A stretch of 13,507 nt of DNA from an uncultured Collinsella sp. (GTDB taxonomy: Bacteria > Actinomycetota > Coriobacteriia > Coriobacteriales > Coriobacteriaceae), in contig URBP01000060.1 in the NCBI GenBank assembly GCA_900546105.1, positions 1 through 13,507 of the forward strand. Reading direction: 5' to 3'. The first letter of the stretch is position 1; every line of letters starts with the position of its first letter. The translations under genes were made by a program, and so were the position numbers. The notes under the pieces are model-generated. The model saw nothing but the letters and a program-made list of their open reading frames with translations. It did not search any database and was not told the origin of the DNA. This document shows, piece after piece, positions 8,823-13,507 of the stretch.

Positions 8823-9686
8823 ATGTTCGGGTACATCTACAAGAAAGACGCCGCTGCCATTGCGGTTGTCCTGTGCCTTTGTCTGGGCGTGGGCAGCTTT
8901 TTCGATTATCAGATCTCGAGCGCGCTGTTCAACATCGGCAGCATGTACGGCCGCTTTATCGAGGCCGCCGGCGAGCTGCCGTTTGAGCTGACGGCGAGCG
9001 TCGCGGGCGTTATGCTCGTGCGCGCGGTGCGTCCCGACTCCAGGGGGAGCAAATGGCTCGCCGTGCTCGGCATCCTCGTCAACGTTGGCCTGGCCGGCTA
9101 CGAGATCGTCTCGTCCCTGAAGGTTGGCGGCAAACTCATCGCTGTCCAGTTGGTGCTGACGTTTGTGCTGGTCATCGCTGCCAACCTTGTCGTCTATCGC
9201 CTCACGCGCGACACCGACTCCGACGAGCTCGCGCGCTGGGCGCTGATGGTGCTTGCCGTGTGGGTCGCTCAGGCCATCATCCTCAACGTGGTTGTCAAGC
9301 CGCTGTGGTCGCGCCCGCGCATGCGCGTGATCGAGGTCACGCCGGGGCTCAATTTTCAGCCGTGGTGGGTAATCGGCAACCCCGACAAGTGGAGCTATAT
9401 TGCGGCCGGCGTAATCAAGGACGGCTTTAAGTCGTTCGCGAGCGGGCACACCGCGCATGCGGCAATCGGCCTTATGCTTGCGGGGCTTCCCGCGGCGGCC
9501 TTTACGGAAAAGCCTTCGCGTCGTCGCGTGGTCTTTTGGGTGGCGGCGGCCGTCGCGGCGCTCGTCGCCTTTGGCCGTATCGTGATCGGTGCACACTTTT
9601 TGACTGACGTGAGCTGCGGCTTTGCCCTGGTGTTGGCACTTGAGTGCCTTGCCGCGCGCGTTGCCTATCCTCACGGCGTACAATAG
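8823..9686 (+). CDS. PAP2-family membrane phosphatase
   Basis: This 287-residue polytopic membrane protein carries the three PAP2 signature regions. The first is a variant, KPLWSRPRMR from Lys 159. The second is FASGHT with Ser 207 and His 209, where His is the proton-donating residue of the PSGH motif. The third is GRIVIGAHFLTD with Arg 252, His 258 (the phosphorylated nucleophile in the family) and Asp 262, an exact R-X5-H-X3-D. Hydrophobic segments occur throughout from about residue 10 to the C terminus. Such enzymes remove phosphate from lipid phosphates such as undecaprenyl diphosphate, phosphatidate or phosphatidylglycerophosphate; the substrate is not clear here. The start is ATG 8823, 4 bases after AGGA in AAAGGAAA; an ATG-less extension to 8787 is less likely. 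It is probably separate from mfd because of the intervening inverted repeat. Confidence 0.87.
   Translation: MFGYIYKKDAAAIAVVLCLCLGVGSFFDYQISSALFNIGSMYGRFIEAAGELPFELTASVAGVMLVRAVRPDSRGSKWLAVLGILVNVGLAGYEIVSSLKVGGKLIAVQLVLTFVLVIAANLVVYRLTRDTDSDELARWALMVLAVWVAQAIILNVVVKPLWSRPRMRVIEVTPGLNFQPWWVIGNPDKWSYIAAGVIKDGFKSFASGHTAHAAIGLMLAGLPAAAFTEKPSRRRVVFWVAAAVAALVAFGRIVIGAHFLTDVSCGFALVLALECLAARVAYPHGVQ
9679..9684 (+). promoter_or_regulatory. Likely -10 box for the threonine-aldolase-like gene
   Basis: TACAAT at 9679-9684 matches the -10 consensus at five of six positions and overlaps the last codons and stop of the phosphatase gene. It lies 48 bases before the next start codon. A good -35 at 17 bases is not visible; TTGCCT at 9661-9666 is only 12 bases upstream. 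Confidence 0.35.
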
Positions 9687-9731
9687 CCCCGTTTGAATCA
9701 TCTGGACGATACCTGGTAAGAGAGGATTGCC

Positions 9732-10757
9732 ATGCTCGCGTTCAACAACGACTATTCCCACGGCGCACACCCGGCGGTACTGCAGGCGCTCGTCGACACC
9801 AACATGGAGCCGCAGCCCGGCTACGGCACCGATGCGCATACCGAGCGCGCCAAGCAGCTGATCCGCGAGGCCTGTCAGGCTCCCGATGCCGACGTATTTT
9901 TGCTGGTGGGCGGCACGCAGACCAACGCGACGGTGATTGACATGCTGCTCGCGCCGTACGAGGGCGTGGTTGCCGCCGAGACCGGCCACGTTGCCTGCCA
10001 CGAGGCGGGCGCCATCGAGTTTGGCGGCCACAAGGTGCTCACCATTCCCGGCTACGAGGGCAAGATGCACGCCGAGGATCTCGAAAACTATATCCAGGTG
10101 TTCTACGAAAACGAGAGCTGCGAGCACATGGTGTTTCCGGGCGCCGTGTACGTGAGCCTGTCGACCGAGTACGGCACGCTGTACTCCAAGGCCGAGCTGG
10201 CCGAGATTTATGTGGTGTGCCAGAAGCGCGAGATTCCGCTGTTTGTGGATGGCGCCCGCCTGGCCTATGCGCTGGCAGCCGATGAGTGCGACATTACCCT
10301 GCCCGAGCTGGCGCAGCTGTGCGACGTGTTCTACATCGGCGGCACCAAGTGCGGCGCGCTTTGCGGCGAGGCTGTGGTGTTCTGCGGCATGCACGCTCCG
10401 GCGCATCCCATTCCGCGTATTAAGCAGCACGGCGCGCTGTTGGCCAAGGGCCGCCTGACGGGCGTGCAGTTTGAGGCGCTCTTTACCGATGGCCTGTATT
10501 TTGAGATTGGTCGACAGGCGATTCAGACGGCCCAGGCGCTGCGTCGTGTGCTGCACGAGCGCGGCTACCAGTTCTTTTTGGAGACGCCCACAAACCAGCA
10601 GTTCGTGATTTTGCCCAACGAGGACATGGCCCGCATTCGCGAGCATGCGGCGATCGAGTACTGGGAAAAGTACGACGATACCCACACGGTGGTGCGCTTT
10701 TGCACCAGCTGGGCCACGACGCAGGAGGACATCGACGCGCTGGCGGCTGTCCTGTAG
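9732..10757 (+). CDS. Threonine-aldolase-family PLP-dependent lyase
   Basis: This 341-residue cytoplasmic enzyme belongs to the beta-eliminating-lyase/threonine-aldolase group of fold-type I PLP enzymes, which typically split L-threonine or allo-threonine into glycine and acetaldehyde. It opens with FNNDYSHGAHP and has GGTQTNATV near residue 60. AETGH contributes His 86, which likely stacks on the cofactor. FVDGARLAYAL contains Asp 173 (binds the pyridine nitrogen) and Arg 176. YIGGTKCGALCGE contains Lys 206, which forms the internal aldimine. All expected cofactor residues are present. The N terminus (SHGAHP) differs from the LRSDTVT form of classical LtaE, so I do not assign that symbol and the true amino-acid substrate may differ. 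The start is ATG 9732 with AGAGGA (9721-9726) 5 bases upstream. A strong terminator follows the stop. Confidence 0.88.
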   Translation: MLAFNNDYSHGAHPAVLQALVDTNMEPQPGYGTDAHTERAKQLIREACQAPDADVFLLVGGTQTNATVIDMLLAPYEGVVAAETGHVACHEAGAIEFGGHKVLTIPGYEGKMHAEDLENYIQVFYENESCEHMVFPGAVYVSLSTEYGTLYSKAELAEIYVVCQKREIPLFVDGARLAYALAADECDITLPELAQLCDVFYIGGTKCGALCGEAVVFCGMHAPAHPIPRIKQHGALLAKGRLTGVQFEALFTDGLYFEIGRQAIQTAQALRRVLHERGYQFFLETPTNQQFVILPNEDMARIREHAAIEYWEKYDDTHTVVRFCTSWATTQEDIDALAAVL

Positions 10758-10775
10758 CCTGATGTAATGACGAGG

Positions 10776-10818
10776 GGCCGCCTTGCGCTGGGTTTGGCGC
10801 AAGGCGGCCTTTGTTTTT
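10776..10818 (+). terminator. Strong rho-independent terminator after the aldolase gene
   Basis: GGCCGCCTTGCGC (10776-10788) pairs perfectly over 13 bp with GCGCAAGGCGGCC (10797-10809) around an 8-base loop. The tail TTTGTTTTT (10810-10818) follows. It starts 18 bases after the aldolase-family stop codon. It ends only 16 bases before the next start codon, so there is no space for a promoter between terminator and GNAT gene. Confidence 0.88.
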
Positions 10819-10834
10819 GAGAGAGAAGGGTTGT

Positions 10835-11416
10835 ATGACCGAGATGTCCGAGCCGGCGATTCGCCTGGCGACGCCCGAAGACGCGCCGGCGTTGCTTGCC
10901 ATCTATGAGCCGTATGTGCGCCAGACGGCGATTACCTGCGAATACGAGGTGCCGAGCGTTGAGGAGTTCGCCGGGCGCATCGAGCGTACGCTCAAGCGCT
11001 ATCCGTATCTGGTGATGGAGCTGGACGGGCGTCCGGTAGGCTATGCCTATGCGAGTCCGCTCAACAGCCGCGAGGCATACGACTGGTCGGTCGAGACGTC
11101 GATTTACCTGGCACGCGACGTGCGCCACGGCGGGCTGGGCCGCAAGCTGCACGATGCGCTCAAGCAGTGCCTGATCGCGATGGGCATCACCAACATGTGC
11201 GCGCTCATCGCCGTGCCGCACGACAAGGACGACGAGTATCTAACGCACAACAGCCAGGACTTCCATGCCCATATGGGATATCGCTTGGTGGGTGCTTTCG
11301 ACCGCTGTGCCCAAAAGTTCGGCCGCTGGTACGACATGTGCTGGATGGAGCTGGTCCTGGCCGAGCGCACCCCCAACCAGCCCAAACCAACCTGGTTCCC
11401 CGACCTCCTCGCCTAA
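10835..11416 (+). CDS. GNAT-family N-acetyltransferase (PAT/MnaT-like)
   Basis: This 193-residue protein transfers acetyl from acetyl-CoA to an amine. IRLATPEDAPALLAIYEPYV at the N terminus and the whole layout resemble the phosphinothricin/methionine-sulfone acetyltransferase subgroup (PAT, MnaT/YncA). The acetyl-CoA pyrophosphate loop is R-H-G-G-L-G-R from Arg 97, matching the Q/R-x-x-G-x-G motif. YLARDVRHGG precedes it and FHAHMGYRLVGAF (about 147-159) is the conserved C-terminal GNAT segment. Many of these enzymes act on amino acids or their analogues, but the substrate cannot be fixed from sequence. ATG 10835 is 4 bases after AAGGG; an ATG at 10844 is a less likely alternative. The gene lies directly behind a strong terminator, so how it is transcribed is unclear. 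It converges with the GntR gene across a shared hairpin. Confidence 0.87.
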   Translation: MTEMSEPAIRLATPEDAPALLAIYEPYVRQTAITCEYEVPSVEEFAGRIERTLKRYPYLVMELDGRPVGYAYASPLNSREAYDWSVETSIYLARDVRHGGLGRKLHDALKQCLIAMGITNMCALIAVPHDKDDEYLTHNSQDFHAHMGYRLVGAFDRCAQKFGRWYDMCWMELVLAERTPNQPKPTWFPDLLA

Positions 11417-11453
11417 AACCACCACAAAGGTGCCTATCCCCATTGTGGTGGTT
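11417..11453. terminator. Shared hairpin between convergent genes
   Basis: AACCACCACAA (11417-11427) pairs perfectly over 11 bp with TTGTGGTGGTT (11443-11453) around a 15-base loop. It begins right after the GNAT stop, and its far arm overlaps the first two bases of the GntR stop codon read on the other strand. This placement suits a bidirectional transcription end. Neither side has a long T run, so it may be a repeat element used as a barrier rather than a typical intrinsic terminator. Confidence 0.6.
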
Positions 11454-12174
11454 AGCCGATGGGCTCGGTGTATTTGGCGCGGTCGGTGCGCTGGATGCGC
11501 TTGGAGATATGGAGCGGGCGGCCGTCGGTGTCGTAGACGTAGTCGGTGATTAGGATCAGCGCCTGCCCGCGCTCGACGTTGAGCAAAAACGCCTCGTTTT
11601 GCGAGGCATAGCACACCTCAAAGGTCTTATGCCCCTGCGCCGGCGTACGATGGAACTCCTGGCGCAGCGTGGCGTAGAGCGAACCGTTGATATCGCGATC
11701 GATGAGCGACCCAAAGCTTGGCGGCAGATAGGTGGTCTCCAGGCACAGCGGCGCGTCGTCCAGGTAGCGCAGGCGGACAAGTTTGACGAGCTTGCTGCCC
11801 GCGGCGGCGTCAAAGAACTTAGCTATGCTGCCGGCCGCCTTGGTAAAGCCCGAGTCCACCGTGCGCGTGGTGGGCTTCATGCCCTGGCCTTCGACCTGCT
11901 TGGTATAGCTCGAAAACACCAGGTTGTTCTCGTGGAGCGCGGGCGTGTCGGCCACAAAGGTGCCACGTCCGCGCTCGGTGCGCACCAGGCCCTCGTCAAC
12001 TAACACCTTAAGCGCGTGGCGCACGGTGCTGCGCGACAGCCCCGATTCGTCCATGAGCTCCATCTCGGACGGCAGCTTGTCTCCGCGTGCGTAGGTGCCG
12101 GCGGCGATGCGGTCACGCAGCGTTGCCGCCAGACGCTCGTATTGGGTCAAGTTCTTTTTTGACGAAGTGCTCAT
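11452..12174 (-). CDS. GntR-family (HutC/FrlR-like) transcriptional regulator
   Basis: This 240-residue regulator has an N-terminal GntR winged helix (about residues 12-76, with LPSEMELMDESGLSRSTVRHA and the wing RTERGRGTFVA). A UTRA ligand-binding domain follows (about 95-232, with LCLETTYLP and LITDYVYDTDGRPLHISK), which defines the HutC subfamily. Such proteins usually repress a catabolic operon until a sugar phosphate or related ligand binds. The gene is divergent from the FrlB-like SIS gene, and 18-base repeats lie next to both start codons, so it very probably controls that gene and itself. A phosphorylated Amadori compound is the best-guess ligand by analogy with FrlR. The start at 12174 gives a family-typical N terminus; the ribosome site is only a weak AGG about 8 bases upstream. 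The domains are complete and show no frameshift. Confidence 0.93.
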   Translation of the reverse strand: MSTSSKKNLTQYERLAATLRDRIAAGTYARGDKLPSEMELMDESGLSRSTVRHALKVLVDEGLVRTERGRGTFVADTPALHENNLVFSSYTKQVEGQGMKPTTRTVDSGFTKAAGSIAKFFDAAAGSKLVKLVRLRYLDDAPLCLETTYLPPSFGSLIDRDINGSLYATLRQEFHRTPAQGHKTFEVCYASQNEAFLLNVERGQALILITDYVYDTDGRPLHISKRIQRTDRAKYTEPIG

Positions 12175-12184
12175 GCGAACAACC

Positions 12185-12341
12185 TGTATCTAACTTGTAT
12201 GCTTACTGAACCAAGCATGTATCCAACATGACAACAAAACCGCTGGTAATGGCTTGCCGAAAACTTTACCAGCAAAATTTCTAAGACAAATATAGCATAC
12301 AACTAGTCGACATAACCAAAACGTGTATGTAACTTGTATGC
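12185..12341. promoter_or_regulatory. Divergent operator region with repeated TGTAT sites
   Basis: TGTATCTAACTTGTATGC (12185-12202) and TGTATGTAACTTGTATGC (12324-12341) differ at one base. The first lies 11 bases upstream of the GntR start and the second 38 bases upstream of the SIS start. Each holds two TGTAT cores 11 bases apart, one helical turn. A further TGTAT at 12218-12222 keeps the same 11-base phase (22 from 12196). An inverted copy, GCATACAA (12295-12302), mirrors TTGTATGC (12334-12341). A weak promoter, TCGACA (12307-12312) and TAACTT (12330-12335), would overlap the right site. A separate inverted repeat, GCTGGTAA (12242-12249) and TTACCAGC (12266-12273), lies in the middle. The region is AT-rich relative to the genes. 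These are the likely GntR operators. Confidence 0.65.
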
Positions 12342-12379
12342 CATCGAGAGCATCAAACGAGAAGAAAGGCTGATGCACG

Positions 12380-13372
12380 ATGACTACTCAGGAACAGGTT
12401 AAGGACGTCGTCTCCCAGGTTTTGGCTGACAGGGCAGACAAGGGCGGCATCAAGCGCGTCGTGTGGATTGGCGCCGGCGGATCCAACGGCGGCAACTATC
12501 CTGCCCAGTACTTTATGGAGCACGAGGCCACGCAGGTCGTGAGCTCCAGTTACACCAGCAACGAGTTCGTGCATGCCACCCCGGCCTACGTCAACGAGAA
12601 CACCCTGGCCGTCGTCGTGTCCATGCGCGGCACCAAGGAGACCATCGTCGCCGCCCAGGTCGCCAAGGACCACGGCGCCAGCACCATCGCCATCTATGTT
12701 GACGAGTCCGGCCTCACCGAGGTCTGCGACTACAAGATCCAGTATGACAGCCTGGCCGTTGACGAGTCCTGCATGGGCCGTACCAACTCCGCCGTCGTGA
12801 CCATGATCGCCATGGAGCTCACGCAGCAGACCGAGGGCTATGCCGAGTACGAGACCGCTATGGCCGCTTTCGACCTGGTCGACCCCATCTATCGCAAGGC
12901 CGTCGAGTACACCCGTCCGCTCGCTGCCAAGTGGGCCGAGCAGAACGCCGACAAGCCCTGCATCAACGTCATGGCTCAGGGCCCGCTCTTTGGTGCCGCC
13001 TACGTCTTTAGCATCTGCAATGTGCAGGAGATGCTGCAGATCGACTCCTGCACCATCAACACCTGCGACTTCTTCCACGGCCCCTTCGAGATCCTGGACA
13101 AGCGCACCTCGCTGTTCCAGCTCATCAGCGTCGGCCGCAGCCGCTGCAACGACGAGCGCGGCATCCGCTTTGTCAACCAGTACGGTGGCGAGCGCGTCTA
13201 TCAGCTCGACGCCAAGGAGCTCGGCCTCAACGACATCAAGGACAGCGTGAGCGAGTACTTCAACCACCTGATCTTTGCCCCGATCCTCAACAACGTGTAC
13301 ATGCGTGCACTCTCTGCCGTTACCCACAAGGACTACATGACGCGCCGCTACATGTGGAAGCTGGACTACTAG
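12380..13372 (+). CDS. SIS-domain sugar-phosphate deglycase (FrlB-like)
   Basis: This 330-residue protein has two SIS (sugar isomerase) domains and resembles FrlB, which splits fructoselysine 6-phosphate into glucose 6-phosphate and lysine; GfrF-type glucoselysine enzymes are close relatives. The first domain shows VVWIGAGGSNGG (from about residue 27) and the phosphate loop SMRGTKET (about 80). The second holds INTCDFFHGPFEIL with Asp 230, His 233 and Glu 237, matching the GEFxHGPLE active-site motif but with Asp for its first Glu. The C terminus RRYMWKLDY also fits FrlB. The start is ATG 12380, with AAAGG at 12365-12369, a rather long spacing. Codons end strongly in C and G, suggesting high expression. 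The GntR gene is divergent, no transporter or kinase is visible, and a terminator follows. The exact substrate is unproven. Confidence 0.85.
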   Translation: MTTQEQVKDVVSQVLADRADKGGIKRVVWIGAGGSNGGNYPAQYFMEHEATQVVSSSYTSNEFVHATPAYVNENTLAVVVSMRGTKETIVAAQVAKDHGASTIAIYVDESGLTEVCDYKIQYDSLAVDESCMGRTNSAVVTMIAMELTQQTEGYAEYETAMAAFDLVDPIYRKAVEYTRPLAAKWAEQNADKPCINVMAQGPLFGAAYVFSICNVQEMLQIDSCTINTCDFFHGPFEILDKRTSLFQLISVGRSRCNDERGIRFVNQYGGERVYQLDAKELGLNDIKDSVSEYFNHLIFAPILNNVYMRALSAVTHKDYMTRRYMWKLDY

Positions 13373-13399
13373 TTACGCCGTTCTACCGAACGGCGTAAC
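13372..13399 (+). other. 12-bp hairpin at the SIS gene stop codon
   Basis: GTTACGCCGTTC (13372-13383) pairs perfectly with GAACGGCGTAAC (13388-13399) around the loop TACC. The first base is the last base of the stop codon. No T run follows, so it is not a standard terminator. It may protect the 3' end of the mRNA from exonucleases or mark an RNA-processing site ahead of downstream genes. Confidence 0.75.
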
Positions 13400-13447
13400 G
13401 GCTCGACGCTGCGCGCCCGGCATTTGGCCAATCTGCCGTTCAATTTC

Positions 13448-13477
13448 AAAGGCGCGACCAGAAGGTCAGCGCCTTTT
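13448..13477 (+). terminator. Rho-independent terminator after the SIS gene
   Basis: AAAGGCGC (13448-13455) pairs with GCGCCTTT (13469-13476). GACC and GGTC extend the stem inward with one bulged A and an AGAA loop. The T run 13474-13477 follows. It lies 76 bases after the SIS stop, so the SIS gene may be transcribed alone or with partial read-through. The rest, to 13507, shows no gene. Confidence 0.75.
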
Positions 13478-13507
13478 CATTTCACGGCACCTTGGCTCAA
13501 ATGACGG

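Noticed and set aside
8736..10802. A 688-codon open frame on the - strand across the phosphatase and aldolase genes
   Set aside because: It runs through a terminator and repeat element and has no recognisable domain; both + strand genes have full catalytic motifs.
12353..13327. A 324-codon open frame antisense to the SIS gene
   Set aside because: It has a low-complexity Val/Asp/Gly/Leu translation and would begin inside the SIS gene; the + strand protein is clearly real.

Overview
The window looks like chromosomal DNA from a high-GC Gram-positive gut anaerobe, most likely Collinsella or a close relative in the Coriobacteriia. The basis is the GC-rich coding style (Asp, Glu, Ala and Arg rich proteins), strong GGAGG-type ribosome sites, an actinobacterial Mfd of about 1,210 residues, and a GntR/FrlB-like locus of the Amadori-sugar type. 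The genus is an inference from protein style; no rRNA or other marker gene is present.

Layout. Bases 1-53 carry the strong terminator of a gene outside the window, followed by about 250 bases with no recognisable gene. Nine genes on the + strand and one on the - strand follow: a small single-pass membrane protein of unknown function (305-739); rmuC (864-2219); a half-size ABC exporter (2347-4149); nth, endonuclease III (4213-4878); mfd, the transcription-repair coupling factor (5036-8668); a PAP2-family membrane phosphatase (8823-9686); a PLP-dependent threonine-aldolase-family enzyme (9732-10757); and a GNAT acetyltransferase (10835-11416). The GNAT gene is convergent with a GntR/HutC-type regulator on the - strand (11452-12174), which is divergent from a SIS-domain sugar-phosphate deglycase of the FrlB type (12380-13372).

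How the genes work together. rmuC, nth and mfd make a loose DNA-maintenance neighbourhood, but hairpins and promoter-like sites between them suggest separate transcription units. The clearest functional pair is the regulator and the SIS enzyme. They share a 205-base divergent region with near-identical 18-base repeats next to both start codons, as expected for a repressor controlling itself and a catabolic gene for a fructosamine (Amadori) or related amino-sugar phosphate. The SIS gene is followed by a 12-bp hairpin and then a terminator, so any transporter genes lie beyond the window.

The most unusual non-coding structure is a 105-base nested inverted repeat between mfd and the phosphatase gene (8679-8783). 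It resembles a pair of REP elements in opposite orientation and could fold into a roughly 34-bp RNA hairpin whose two substitutions are kept as G:U pairs on the + strand. Terminator-like hairpins also sit immediately before the ribosome sites of mfd and the GNAT gene. I see no phage, transposase, CRISPR array, RNA gene or clearly new multi-gene system. Most of the window is ordinary core genome.
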